DNA of 64,000 nt, from contig NC_133157.1 in NCBI RefSeq assembly GCF_040802235.1, positions 90,010,001 through 90,074,000 of the forward strand, written 5' to 3'. Below are positions 35,296 through 47,484 of this stretch, in pieces. The position numbers and the translations under genes are program-made. This DNA comes from Manis javanica (lineage: Eukaryota > Chordata > Mammalia > Pholidota > Manidae). Each line of letters opens with the position of its first letter. Positions within the stretch are counted from its first letter, which is position 1. Below the pieces are notes generated by a model. It did not search any database, was not told the DNA's origin, and saw nothing but the letters and a program-made list of their open reading frames with translations.

Positions 35296-36700
35296 GGCCC
35301 CGTGCGAATTGGAACGACTGTTTAAAGCCACTGAGTTTTGTGATAGTCGTTACACAGCAGCAAGGGGCCGCAACACACACAGGTTGGGGAGACGTCGGCT
35401 GCTCGTGCCAGGGCAGAATGCCGCAGGGAGCAAGACACGATGGCTGACTTCACAGAGCTTACTGCCTTTCGGGTGGGTCGTGAGCTGAAGAGCCCTGTGT
35501 GACCCCGCTGCCTGGCTCAGCTGCTGCATGTGTGGCCTCCCCTCCGGGTGCACTTCTCACGTGCCATCTGTCTCTAGTGTAGCTGCCCAGTCTCAGCTCA
35601 GGTTGCATGGTCGGAGGGTCAGGCTGCACGCCCACAATGGCTCAACCCATGGCAGGAGCTCACATCGTGGAGCTCAGCTGGGTGGGGAGCAGAGCGCCGC
35701 GGCCCACCTCTGCATGGACTCTCAGGTCAGAGTTCTCATATTGCTTCTCATGCTGAAAACGGGCGGCTCTCAGGCCCTCACAGGAAGCCTGCGAGATCAG
35801 AAGCTCAGTTAGTGGCCAGGTCCTGCCTTTCGACCCAGAAAAGGGTGCCAGCATGAAAAGAAGGGAGCACGCTGTGGCACTTACAGCTCAAATGGACCTT
35901 GGGGCTGAGTCAGGGCCATGTCAGGAGCTGCCACCTGCTATCTCAGACCCTTACTCCCTTTCCAGTGTCCTTGCCATCAAAATAGGAAGGCAGTGACATT
36001 CACTTGACAGCATCCATAGGGTCCAGCAAACTGTTCTTGGAAAGTGCCTGGCAATAAACACGAGCTGTTATGCCTCCCAAGTTGGCTGGAGCTGGGAGGG
36101 AGGTGGCCCAGAAGAGGCCAGCACAGAGGGTCAGTGCTCTCTGCAGGGTGCAGCCGTCACGGCCTCCAGAGACTTGAAGCCATGTGAAGTCCCCCTCCTG
36201 GGACTGAGGAGCTGGACCCGAAGGTTCCCCAGCGACAGTCTGGGCACACCTGCTGCCTCTCCCATCTTCTTGAGCAGCAGAAATGGGTGATTCAGTGCGG
36301 TCTGCGGCTTGGCCTCTGAGTCCTTTAACATAGCCTTCTAAGAAGCTGCAACCAGCCAGTCACACAGGAGGTAAAATCTAGGGTAGCAGTGAGATGTGGC
36401 ACCCTGCTGCTTGGAGAGTCACGACTGTCCTGGGGATACACACTGGCACACTCAGGATGCACAGAGAGTGTGCTGTCCGGGAGTTGGCTGCAGCTGCCAG
36501 CCCACCTGGGCTCTTCAGCGAGGTTTCATCCCCTGCTCCAAAGCCATTCAGCCCATTCCATACCCCTGGGGTAGGAGGGACAGCACCACCGTGACAGAGA
36601 GCTGCTGGTCTGAGGCATGTTTTGCACTCTCCTTGGCTCAGTCAGTTTGTAATTGTGGCAGCCAGCAGGAATCAGAGCGTGGTCTCCCAGGGACCTTGAG
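35296..36700. other. Intergenic sequence with small old-repeat traces
   Basis: 35310-35360 (GTTTAAAGCCACTGAGTTTT, then GTTACACAGCAGCAA) looks like the tail of an old LTR or similar repeat. 35900-36070 may be a decayed sense MIR (GGAAAGTGCCTGGCAATAAA). Otherwise nothing was recognised. Confidence 0.4.
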
Positions 36701-36701
36701 G

Positions 36702-36739
36702 CGGGGGGTGTGGGTGGGGGTGTGGGGGGGTGGGGGTGG
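36702..36739 (+). other. G-rich tract, G-quadruplex candidate
   Basis: Six or more runs of at least three G's separated by single T or GT steps within about 40 bp. It can be expected to form a quadruplex on the + strand. Confidence 0.6.
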
Positions 36740-36744
36740 ATGAG

Positions 36745-37725
36745 GAAGCCAGTGCTGAGGGAGGTCTCACCTGTGAGGACATCATGCATCTGAAAGGCTT
36801 GCCTTTTCCCCAGGCCCAACTCCCAGGCAGAAAGAGCATTAACTCCTTGCTGGCTGCCTGGTCCTGTAGCACAGAAATGTGTGTGACTGAGATGACTGGA
36901 ACACTAAATGCCATTTGTGAGGTCTTTTGAGAGGAAGAGATCAAGCACTGGCAAATTCCAGTTTACTGTGAAGAAACTGCTTTGTTTGAACATGACATAG
37001 GAGAGACTGAGCAGAAATGGAGGGCCTTCTGAGCTCTGGGCTTGGCTGGTGCACACTGTCTGAACTTAAAGCAACTATTAGCGTCTCCTGGGATGTGGGC
37101 AGGCAGCTGCTTTGAAGCAGTAACCACACCATTTAGGGATAATTTATATCAAGAGACAAGAAGAATGCAGCACAAGATTGCAGAGTGTGGGTTGCGGAAG
37201 CCAAATAGAGTTAGAAGGTATGTTGAAAGGTTTGCTATGATTTCTTTTTCTTTTTCTGGAAATAATGCACCATCCGCATCAGTCCTAAGGATTCTAGACC
37301 TAATGGAGTGAGTGAAGCAGATATGAAAGCTTGACTAAGTCGCGGTCACTCTGCTGTCCAAGCTGCTGACCTTCAGCCTCTTGGTTTGGATTTATTAGCT
37401 CTGTAAAGTCAGCCTGCCATGTGAAATATTAAAATTCTAACTACCCAGGCTTTCCTAGTTTTAAAAAAGTACTGAAAACCTCAGCATCAATTCCTCAACT
37501 CATCTGCTGATCAGTTTATCAGCTTATCTGTTCTCCCTGAACTTAACCAAATATCGTGTAAATGTTGGAGTCCATTTGATTTTTACTTGGAGTATATTTC
37601 AAGAAGTAATTCAGTACATTTACAAAAATATTATGCTACATTCCACCCCACCTCTGGCTTGTACTTTTTAAAAAGACTTCCAATTTCTAATTCAGCATGT
37701 GAGTAACTTGGAAGTCATCGGTCTC
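36745..37725. other. Intergenic sequence, nothing recognised
   Basis: No supported gene or repeat. Confidence 0.4.
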
Positions 37726-37729
37726 CTGT

Positions 37730-40700
37730 CTTCAAACAAGAAAAAGCTGAACGAACTGAAAATCAAAAACTTGTCTTAGATTCATCAGAGAATTCGGGTC
37801 AGAGGGCAAACCACTTCTTGCCAAATTGGAGAGACAGATAGGCTGATGCAGAGAATAGCAACTTATAGAGGCAGAAACCTTTGTGTGAACTAGGAGTGGG
37901 GCAGGAAAACCTAAGCTGTAATTGATTAACTGATGGAGGTTCATTGTGGAAAAAACTGAGAGTCAAAAACTCCAGGGGGACCTCATCCTGAGGGAGTCTC
38001 ACTTTCATGACTTTTACCTCCAAGAGTGGACCAGGTTCTCACAGTGAAAAAGAAAGGAAACGCCCCTTGTGCTTCCAGCACAGGGACCATTTTTAAATAC
38101 TCCAGTGTGCTCTGTTCTTAACAAGGCCTGGCCTTAGTGGAAACTAGTTAACCAGGGCCTAACTGACCTGGGGGAAGGGAAATACCCAACTCCAACCTCC
38201 TCCATCCATCCCATACCACTTAAACTAAGAGCACTGGTGACATTCAAAGTCCAGGAGCACAGGCTTCACAGAAGACCTCAACATGGAACTGTGGATCCCC
38301 ACAGCTCACCACTGCCACACGGACAGATCCTGCATAACAACAGGGCATACCCTGGAAGAACTGCACATCTCAGACCTTATTCAAGAAGAGTCTGTAGGGA
38401 AGCCCATCAGAAAGACAACGGAGGAGAAAAACACAAGGACAGCAGAGGAGATTTTAGTCTCTCATATCTACAGCAAACACTGCCTTACTCCTAGCTGATA
38501 AACATAAAAACTAATATTAAAGGCCTGCTTGCCTCAGTTCCTTTTACCCATGTCTGACTTTCAACAAAAAATTACAAGGCATGCTGAAATATAAAAATCA
38601 CAGCTTGAAGAGGCAAAGCAAACATCAGAACCAGACTCAGATGTGGCAGAGATGTTGAAATTGTCAGACCTGGATATAAAATGAAATCCAAAGTAAGCAC
38701 AAGAAAATAAATATAAAAATAGGAGCAAAAATCAATGAAATGGAAAACAGGAAATCAATAGAGAAAAACAATGAAACCAAAATATGGTTATTTGCACAGA
38801 TACTAAAGTTGATAAACTTATAGGCCAGTTAAGTAAGACTAAAATAGAAACTGCACAAATTGTCAATATCAGAAACAAAAGTAGGTCCATCACTACTGCT
38901 CCCATGAACATTAAGAAGGTAATAAAGGTGAACCCTTCTATGCCCACAAATTTGATAACTTAGATGACATGAATCAATTTTTCAAAAGATACAATTTACC
39001 AAAACCAACACGAAGAGAACTGGATAATCTGAATAGGCCTGTATCTATTAAAGAAATTGAATAAAAAATTCATAACCTTCCAAAACAGAAAGCACCAGGC
39101 CCAAATGGGTTTACTGGCAAATTCTACCTAATATTTAAGGAAGAAATAATGTAAATTCTCTACAATCTCTTCCAAGAAAGACAAGTAGAGAAGACACTCC
39201 TAAATCATTCTATGAGGCCAGCATTATCCTAACACCAAAACTAGACAAAGGCACTGTAAGCAAAGAAAACTACAGACCAACATCTATCATAAATCCAGAT
39301 GTAAAAATACTCAACAAAATATTAGCAAGTCAAATCCAATGTATAAGGAGAATTACACACCACAAATAAGTGGGATTTATTTCAGGTTTGCAAACCTGGT
39401 TCAATATTTGAAAATCAATTGATATTAATCTCACATCAAAAAGTTAAAGAAGAAAACTCATATGATTATATAAAGAAGATACAGAAAAAGCATTTGGCAA
39501 AATCCAACATGTATTCATGACAAAAACTCAACAAATTAAGAATTAAGGGAAACTTTCTCAATCTAATAAAGAACATCTAGAGGAAAAAAAAACTATAGCT
39601 TACCTGCTAAAATTAGGAAGGCAAGGAGATCCTCTCTCAGCATTCCTATTCAATATATTGGAAGTTCAGCTAACACAATAAAAGACAAGAAAAGGAAATA
39701 AAAAGTATGTGAATTGGGAATGAATAAAACTCTCTCTGTTCACAAATGATATCATTGTCTATGTAGAAAATCCTAAAGAATAAACAACATAAAACCTGCT
39801 GAAACCAATCAATGTTTACAGCAGAGTTGCAGGATACAAGGCTAATATGCAACTCAGCTGTATATTACAATTACAAGGTTAATACAAAGTCAACTGCTTT
39901 CTTATGTACCAGTCATTAACAATTGGAATTTTGATTTAAAAACACAAAGTACCATTTATATTAAAGAATGTCTTTCAAAAACCTGATATGATACAAAATA
40001 TGTACAATATCTTTATGAGGAAAACTACAAAACTCTGATGAATTAAATCAAAAGAGAACCAGATAAATGTTCTATGTTCATGGATAGGAAGACTCCATAT
40101 TGTCAAGATATCAGTTCTTCCCTAATTAATCTATTGATTTGATACAATCCCACTCAAAATTCTAGAAAGTTATTTTGTGGATATGGACAAAGTGATTCTA
40201 ACATTTGTACGAATAGGCAAAAGATCCAGAAGAGTCCACACAATACTGAAGAAGGAGCAAGTCAGAGGACCAACACTACCACACTTCAAAACTTACTATA
40301 AAGCTACAGAAATCGAGACAGTGTGGTATTCACAAAAGAATAAACAGATACATCAGTGAGACAGAATAGAGCCCAGAAATAGATCCACACAAACGTAGTC
40401 ACCTGACATTTGACAAAGAAACAAAAGCAATTCATGAAGAAAGGAAAGCCTTTTCAGCATATCTTGCTGGGATAACTGGGCATCTGCATACAAAAAAGTG
40501 AATCTAGACACAGACCTTACATCTGACACAAAAAAATTAAATTAAAATGGATCATAGACCTAAATATAAAATGCAAGACCATAAAACTCCTGGAAGATAA
40601 CATAGGAGAAAATCTAGATGACCTACGGTTTGGTGATGAATTTTCAGATAAAACACCAAAAACACAATCCAAGAAAGAAAAAATTGGTAAGTAGGACTTT

Positions 40701-41425
40701 AATAAAACTAAAAACTGTTTTGTAAAAGACACTGTTGATAAAATGAGAAGACAAGCGACAGACTGGGAGAAAGCATTTGCAAATCACCTATCTGATAAGG
40801 GACTGGAATCCAAAATGTATAAAAAATTCTTAAGAATTAAGATTTTAATTGGCAAAATATCTGAACAGATACCAAACAAGATAAACAGATGGAAAATAAG
40901 CATATGAAAAGATGCCCCTCATCAAGTCCTCAGGAAAATGCAATTAAAACAATGAGATCCCACTACCCACCTTGAAGAATGTCAAACCTCTGGGGCACTG
41001 ACAGCTCCAGATGCTGGCAGGGTTGTGGAGCAAACAAGAACTCTCATTTCCTGCTGGTGGGAATGCAAATGCTGCAGCCACTTTGGAAGAGTTTGGCAAT
41101 TTCTTACAAAGCTAATACTCTTACTGTAGAGAACAGCAAGTACAGCCCTAGGTATATAGTTGAACTTACTTCCACACAAAAACCTGCTCATGAATGTTTA
41201 CAGCAGTTTATTCATAATTGCTCAATCTTGGAAGCAACCAGGATGTCCTTCAGTACATTTGAACACTTAATGCTACCTGAAAGAAGTCAATCTGAAAGGC
41301 TATATAGTGTATGATCCCAACTCTATTACACTGTGGAAAAGACAAAGCAGTGGAGACAGTAAACTTCTGACGTTAGTTAATAGCAACTTTGTCTCATCAG
41401 TTTTAACAGTGTGTCCAGAATACAC
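37730..41425 (+). repeat. Old L1M, near full length but decayed
   Basis: A sense-strand ancient L1. Its 5' part is about 37730-38690 (CTTGTCTTAGATTCATCAGA and AACAAGGCCTGGCCTTAGTG are L1M 5' signatures). Decayed ORF2 runs from about 38700 to 41310, with traces of the AGAAAGCACCAGGCCCAAAT block near 39089 and the C-terminal cysteine region near 41010. Dozens of stops and indels exclude function. ORF1 is not clearly discernible. Confidence 0.75.
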
Positions 41426-41864
41426 ATAACCTTTTGTCCTGTGTGCCATTCTGCAGCTTGTGAATTTGACTCTTGGACAATACTGACGTAGCTTTCTGTT
41501 GGGTCAAGATTATCTGTCAGGTGCTCAGACTTCCTGAACTGGCCACATGCCTTGATTTCCCTGATGTGCTTTTGCTCAGCACATTCATGGTTCCTTGGTG
41601 CTTCTGTCCACCATGCTCCCTGTGATTGAGATCACCCCTCTCCACTTTAATCATTCTCCAGTCCCATTTAGAGGTTCACTCCTCCAAGCTCCTCCCAGGA
41701 GAGGTCAACTCCTCTTGCTCCTTTGTGCTGCATCTTGTCATTATCGCACCTACTCCTCCATGCCATTCGCCCCCACCTGCTGTACTGTGAGCACCTACAG
41801 GGAAAGAGACCTGGGACTTGCCTTGCACATGATGCGTCATGCTTAGAGGGCGGATCTTCAGCAA
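41426..41864. other. Intergenic sequence, nothing recognised
   Basis: No supported feature. Confidence 0.35.
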
Positions 41865-42100
41865 AGCATCTACATTTGCATTAATAACTGACTGTTACCA
41901 CCACCCTCTGAGGTGGGAGGGCCGGTATCTTTATCCTCATGCTCATTACAAATGGACAAGTAACTCAAAGAAGTTCATTGACTTGTTCAAGGTCAAATAG
42001 TGAGTCAAAGAAATGTTGCCAAATTGGACCCAGAGTCAGTGAGCTTTCAGATCTCAAGCTGCAGACCTAGAGCATCAGGTGCTCTGTCTAATACTGTTCC
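41865..42100 (-). repeat. MIR SINE, antisense
   Basis: Antisense MIR order: GCATTAATAACTG start, CCCTCTGAGGTGGGAGG, TTTATCCTCATGCTCATTAC, GACTTGTTCAAGGTCAAATA, then a decayed end. Confidence 0.65.
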
Positions 42101-42109
42101 CTACCGGCT

Positions 42110-42355
42110 AGAAAGATGAGTGATGGGCAATAGATGGGGATAGATAGGTATTGGTACACAGACAGATAGACATTGGTAGATACGGATATAGATCTAGATA
42201 GATGATTGATAGGTGATAAATATACTAGATACATAGATGATAATATTGATACATGTTAGATATAATAGATGATACAGATAGATGATAGATGATAAATATA
42301 AATCATAGATGATGTATAGATATGACAGATGCTACATGATAGGTAGATAACAGAA
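42110..42355 (+). repeat. Degenerate GATA/TAGA tandem array
   Basis: About 240 bp of imperfect GATA-type repeats (AGATAGATGATAGATGATAA and variants), an ageing tetranucleotide microsatellite. Confidence 0.85.
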
Positions 42356-42379
42356 ATATTTTGCTGGCGTATTTGGAGA

Positions 42380-42530
42380 GCAGGTTCAGAGATGACAAAA
42401 ATGATAAAGCCAATAATGTAAAACTTTAAAAGCTGAACCTAAATAAAGGCTAAAGGGGTGTTCTTTACTCTTCTTATTCTAACTTCTGTGTAAGTTTGAA
42501 ATTATTTGCAAAATAAAAAGTGAAAAACAC
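42380..42530 (+). repeat. Old L1 3' terminus
   Basis: AACTTCTGTGTAAGTTTGAA followed by ATTATTTGCAAAATAAAAAG is the usual 3' end of old L1s. It may be the tail of the 37730-41425 element or of a separate insertion. Confidence 0.55.
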
Positions 42531-43064
42531 AGCATACATTATCTGTTTTATTTTCCGTTTCTAGTGCTTTCTTTGCTGGATAACAACTAGCTCTCTTGCT
42601 GAACTAATCCTTCCGGATGTTGAAAGTGATTCCAAGCTCCAGAAGCGCCGGTCTCGTCCGGCCTGTGGATGCCCCGGGGCCCCCTGGCAGCCCTGGGGCA
42701 GGGGAGGGACGCCCCCCGGGCTTCCGCGGCAGAACTCAAGAACCGCCCAGCTGGGTCTGCCCTCCCACCCAATGCACTCCAATTTTCTTGTTAATTTTCA
42801 GTTGCCCCAACCCAGTCCGCCGGCGTCAAAGACTACCCACCCACCCTAACTGGGATTCTTGCCACTTTCTTGGGCGCCTTTAGCTTTTGATTTAACACGG
42901 CACGCGTAGATGCAAACCCAGCGCGGAGCCCGGTCTCCCTGTTCCCAGAGCGGGTCTCCCCAGGGGCGATCCACTGCACGCCGTCGACCCGCAGGTGCGC
43001 ACCCACTCACCGCTCTCCCGGCTGCAGAGACGGGGAACAGGGCGGCTAAGAGGGAGGCGCGGAG

Positions 43065-43330
43065 AGGATGGGCACCGGGGGAGAATGGAGAGGAGGGCAG
43101 GGAGGATAACGGGGACGCGGGGAGGGTGGGGAGGTGGGGAGGTGGGAGCGGGGGAGACGAGGGGGTGGGGAGAATGGGGGGAAGAGAGGAGGGTGGGGAG
43201 AGAGGGCGGGGAGCGTCGGGAGCGGGGCGGCTAAGAGGGGAGCCCCGGGAAGGGCGGGAGGAGGGAGGATGGGGAGGGCGGAGGGCGCGCGGGGCGGGGA
43301 CGCGGGGCGCGGGGGCGGAGCGGGATCCCG
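43065..43330 (+). other. G-rich purine tract in the VIPR2 promoter
   Basis: Very long G/A tract with many GGG and GGGG runs, 43120-43215 being the densest. It lies just upstream of the exon 1 coding start on the sense strand. It may form G-quadruplexes or R-loops and offers many Sp/KLF-type sites. Confidence 0.65.
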
Positions 43331-43465
43331 TACCCGGCCTGGCGCTCGGGCGGCTTGGCGGCAGCTGCTCGGCGCGCGCGGCTCTGACACCGCCGGACCT
43401 CGGTGCGGGTCCGAACCCGGGGCGCGTACCCGAGCTCGGCGGGTGCCCGCGCCCGCAGAGCGGGG

Positions 43466-43528
43466 ATGAGGGCGCCGGCGCTGCTGCCCTTCGGGCTCCT
43501 GACCTGCTGCGGCTGGCTGCTCGCTCCC
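43466..43528 (+). CDS. VIPR2: VIPR2 coding exon 1 (signal peptide)
   Basis: First coding exon of the VPAC2 receptor, which binds VIP and PACAP at the cell surface and signals mainly through Gs and cAMP. It encodes residues 1-21, a short basic N terminus and a leucine-rich hydrophobic core ending WLLAP, which is a classic signal peptide. The donor is CCC|GTGAGT at 43529, phase 0. The ATG at 43466 has G at -3, and no ATG lies in frame just upstream. From memory, human VIPR2 exon 1 encodes about 17 residues, so this one seems about four longer. Exon 2 joins in frame to give ..APVNSIHPE.., as expected for VPAC2. The 5' UTR extent is unknown. Confidence 0.93.
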
Positions 43529-45467
43529 GTGAGTGCGCCCCGAGCCCCGTCTCCCTCCCCAGAGAGCGCGGCGCTCGCGCGGGCTGCGCTTCCCTCCCGC
43601 GGGCGGGCGGCGGGGTCGGGCCACCGAATAGCTGGGACGCTCGCAGCAGAACGGAGAGCCGCACGCGGAGCGGCCCGGGCCTCGGCGGGGAGGTGCGCTG
43701 GGCTTTCCGCCTCCGCGGCCCCAGGTTCGCCAGAAACCGGTCGCGTCTCCGCCCGACGCCCCGCGAGACGAGCGGGTTCCCGGGGGCGCGCGGCCCGGGG
43801 CGGGCGGGGGAGGTTGCCTCGGGCGGCGCTTCTCCCCCGACCCCCGGGGGCCGGTACCGGCTGTTGTTCGTTCTACTGCGCGTCAGACGGGGATGCGAGC
43901 AGCCTCGGAAAGTTTGGGAAATACTCTGCCCTGATTCTCGTTTTCCTATTCAAGAGCACCGAGGACAAGGAGCACTGAACAGACGCCTGTTAAACGAGGG
44001 CGTCGGCAGATAATTCTTAACTCCCGAGAATTCTACTTCTGTTTGAAGGCCGCTGTGAACCCCCTGTGAGCCCGCCTCTTGCTTCCTCCCGTGGACGGGA
44101 GGCCGCGGCCCGCGCACTCGCAGCCTGCCGTCCAGGCCGCCTCCCGTCCGGCCGGTGAAGCCCCGCGGGGCGCTGCCTAGGGAAGCCCCGATGGCGGGGA
44201 CGCCCCGGTTTTCGGGAGGGCTGGAACCTACCGACTCCCCTGCCGCGCACGGAGGCGTTTCCTCCCTCCGGAACGGAGGCTGTGCGGGCGAGAACCTTGG
44301 TACTGGAGCTAGCGCTTCGGAGAGCTAGTTTGTTAAAAGTACCAGGGATTATTACGGTTAATGCTGCTTTAATGTGGAAGATGTCCCCCAAATAAGTCAT
44401 CATTCTGCCTATTTCAAGAATGCCAGGGATTTTTAGTCCTGTAACAAGAATATATCTTTCTCTTTAAATCAATATAATTTCCCCAGTTCTGAAGCGTAAG
44501 CCACAGCGAATGCTTGAAAGCAGGAGTCTCTGCAAATGGTGCTACGCCATGTAGATCTTAGGGGGAAAGAAACAAACGTGGGGTCTTTTTTTTTCAATGA
44601 GGGCAAATGTGGCAAAAGTATCCAACATTCGTTTTCGGCCTTAATTCCGCTAAGAAATTTTTTCCTCGTTAGAATTCTGATTGACCTGTTTCAATGGTAG
44701 GATAAGTAAACACACATGGCCATCATATACCCAAGAGTACAATTCTCTTTAGTAAAAGTAAAATTTTGTTCAGACATGCGGGTGGAGGGACGGCACACAG
44801 CTCTAGCCAACAGTGTATGCGTTGGTGGGGGGGGTCATAAATAAGGAGAACACTAGATTTTTGTAAAAATAAGGATCAGACCATATCATCTGCTAAGACT
44901 GAAACATGTCATTTTGTCTTTTGCCAAATTGATAGATAGTATTATGGTATCACATCTACAATCTCTATAATAAATACGCATTAAACCACCCTCCTCTTTC
45001 AGTGGAAGTGGGAGTGATGTAGCTCCCACAATTCCTTTCCCCTCCTACCTCCTGATCTTTTTGAAAAACTTCACACCAGACTCTAAAGTTGAGCTTCAGA
45101 TGTGATCCGCAGCCCCTAAAATCAGTTACCCTATTGAGACATGTTCCTCGCCATGCAGAGACACCTCACAGGAAGCGTGCTGGTGTCTGTGCAGAGGGCT
45201 TAGTCAGCAGGACTGGTCTTACAGGTGCACGTGTGCTTGCTTAAACCAAGGGCTATGAAACCGAGGACTGGAGTATTGAAAGATTATTGGATTAAAGTAC
45301 CCCATTGCCCCCGAATTACTACCAACAACATACAGTGTATTACATTAGTATGCTGTTTTCCTGCACAGGAAAAAAAACATACTCTGTTAGGTTTCATATT
45401 TGTTTTAAAATTCCTTTATGAAGTAAACACTGCAGCTTAAAAAAATAATAATAACCATGCCAGATAG
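43529..45467 (+). other. VIPR2: VIPR2 intron 1, 5' part
   Basis: The first 800 bp are still CpG island. Beyond that there is AT-rich intronic sequence with no named repeat. Intron 1 runs to 47384 (3.86 kb), and its 3' half is mostly a young L1. Confidence 0.7.
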
Positions 45468-45485
45468 GAAGGTGCTTGTTTTTTT
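45468..45485. repeat. Target-site duplication, left copy
   Basis: GAAGGTGCTTGTTTTT (running on into the T tail), matched at 47244-47259. Confidence 0.85.
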
Positions 45486-47243
45486 TTTTTTTTGGTATGG
45501 TTAATGTACAATTACTTGAACAACATTATGGTTACTAGACTTCCCCCCATTATCAAGTCCCCCCCACATACCCCATTACAGTCACTGTCCATCAGCCTAG
45601 TAAGATGCTATGGAGTCACTACTTGTCCTCTCTGTGCTGTACTGCCTTCCCCATATTCCACCCTGCTACATTATGTCTGCTAATCATAATGCCCGCTTTC
45701 CCCCTTATCCCTCCCTTCCCACCCATCCTCCCCAGCCCCTTTCCCTTTGGTAACTGTTAGTCCATTCTTGGGTTCTGTGACTCTGCTGCTGTTTTGTTTC
45801 TTTAGTTTTTACTTTGTTCTTATACTCCACAGATGAGTGAAATCATTTGGTACTTGTCTTTCTCAACCTGGCTTATTTCACTGAGCATAATACCCTCTAG
45901 CTCCATCCGTGTTGTTGCAAATGGTAGGATTTGTTTTCTTCTTGTGGCTGAATAATATTCCATTGTATAGATGTACCATATCTTCTTTAGCCATTCATCT
46001 ACTGATGGACACTTAGGTTGCTTCCATTTCTTGGCTATTGTAAATAGTGCTGTGATAAACATAGGGGTGCATATGTCTTTTTGTAACTGGGAACCTGCAT
46101 TCCATTTTCAGGAGTGGAATACCTGGGTCAAATGGTATTTCTGTTTTGAATTTTTTGAGGAACGTCCATACTGTTTTCCACAATGGCTGAACTGATTGAC
46201 ATTCCCACTATCAGTGAAGGAGGGTTCCCCTTTCTCCGCATCCTCACCAGCATTTGTTGTTCCTAGTCTTTTCTATGTTGGCCATCCTAATTGGTGTGAG
46301 GTGATATCTCATTGTGGTTTTAATTTGCATTTTCCTGGCAATTAGCAATGTGGAGAATCTTTTCATGTGCCTGTGGCTATCTGAATTTCTTCTTTGTAGA
46401 AGTGTCTGTTCATGTCCTCTGCCCATTTTTTAATAAGGTTATTTGCTCTTTGGGTTTGAGGCATGTGAGTTTTTTATATATTTGTGATGTTAACCCCTTG
46501 TCAGATATGTCATTTACAAATATATTCTCCCATGCTGTAGGATGCCTTTTTGTTCTGCTGATGGTGTCCTTTGCTGTACAGAAGCTTTTTAGCATGATGT
46601 AGTCCCATGGGTTCATTTTTTATTTTGTTTCCCTTGCCTGAAGAGATATGTTCAGGAAAAAGTTGCTCATGTTTATATTCAAGAGATTTTTGCCTATGTT
46701 TTCTTCTAAGAGTTTTATGGTTTCATGACTTACATTCAGGTCCTTGATCTACTTTGAGTTTACTTTTGTGTATGGAGTTAGACAGTGATCCAGTTTCATT
46801 CTCTTGCATGTAGCTGTCCAGTTTTGCCAACACCAGCTGTTGAAGAGGCTGTCATTTTCCCATTGTATATCCATGGCTCCTTTATCATATATTAATTGAC
46901 CATATATGGTTAGGTTTATACCTGGGCTCTCTAGTCTGTTCCATTGGTCTATGGGTCTGTTCTTGTGCCAGTACCAAATCATCTTGATTACTGTGGCTTT
47001 GTAGTAGAGCTTGAAGTTGGGGAGCATAATCTCCCCAATGTTATTCTTCCTTTTCAGGATTGCTTTGGCTATTCAAGGTCTTTTGTGGTTCCATATGAAT
47101 TTTAGAAGTATTTACTATAGTTCATTAAAGAATGCTATTGGTATTTTGATACGATTGCATTGAATCTGTAGGTTGCCTTAGGCAGGATGGCCATTTTGAC
47201 AGTATTAATTCTTCCTTGCCAAGACCATGGGATGAATTTCCAA
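45486..47243 (-). mobile_element. Young L1 in VIPR2 intron 1, 5'-truncated, antisense
   Basis: A 1.76-kb minus-strand L1 holding the 3' UTR and the C-terminal part of ORF2, broken by stops and shifts. Its poly-A tail is the T run at 45486-45493. A 16-bp duplication (GAAGGTGCTTGTTTTT) flanks it. The right end is only 141 bp before VIPR2 exon 2. It carries no ERV extension. Confidence 0.9.
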
Positions 47244-47259
47244 GAAGGTGCTTGTTTTT
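47244..47259. repeat. Target-site duplication, right copy
   Basis: GAAGGTGCTTGTTTTT, the partner of the left copy at 45468. Confidence 0.85.
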
Positions 47260-47384
47260 AAATGAGTATTAGTTTGGAAGCAGTTTAGTACTGTGAAGTT
47301 TGGGGATTTTTTGCAGAATTTCTATTTGACTTTCTTCTTATGGTGGAATTTTTAGTTATTTCTATTTTTTTAAACCTTGACCAG

Positions 47385-47484
47385 GTGAACAGCATTCACC
47401 CAGAATGCCGATTTCATCTAGAAATACAGGAGGAAGAAACAAGATGTGCAGAGCTTCTAGGGCCTCAAACAGAAAATTACAAAG
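47385..47484 (+). CDS. VIPR2: VIPR2 coding exon 2 (ectodomain start)
   Basis: Encodes residues 22-54 plus the first base of codon 55. It begins VNSIHPECRFHLEIQEEE, which closely resembles the mature N terminus of mammalian VPAC2. Cys29 and Cys42 are visible, and Cys42 is the first cysteine of the class B ectodomain pattern. The acceptor is CTTGACCAG|GTG (47383-47384), preceded by a weakish T tract. The donor is AAAG|GTAAGA at 47485. The incoming phase is 0 and the outgoing phase is 1, which matches exons 1 and 3. The signal-peptidase site probably lies near the exon 1/2 join. Confidence 0.95.

Larger units (their letters stand above)
42600..44340 (+). promoter_or_regulatory. VIPR2: VIPR2 CpG-island promoter
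   Basis: A large CpG island spanning VIPR2 exon 1. Several GC boxes precede the start codon (GGGGCGGGGACG near 43293 and GGGGGCGGAGCGGG near 43312), and there is no TATA box at a sensible distance. Transcription probably begins 100-200 bp before the ATG, but the start cannot be fixed from sequence. The first AT-rich sequence on each side (about 42540 and 44350) marks its edges. Confidence 0.85.

Noticed and set aside
42110-42355. GATA repeats considered as a CRISPR-like or satellite array
   Set aside because: Simple degenerate tetranucleotide with no unique spacers. An ordinary ageing microsatellite.
42846-43664. 272-codon open frame on the minus strand across the VIPR2 promoter
   Set aside because: Composition is almost entirely P/R/A/S from the GC-rich tract. 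It overlaps VIPR2 exon 1 and has no domain. It is a by-product of the CpG island.
42910-44013. 367-codon plus-strand open frame over the VIPR2 promoter
   Set aside because: Different frame from the VIPR2 start codon, low-complexity G/R/E-rich, and explained by few stops in GC-rich DNA.
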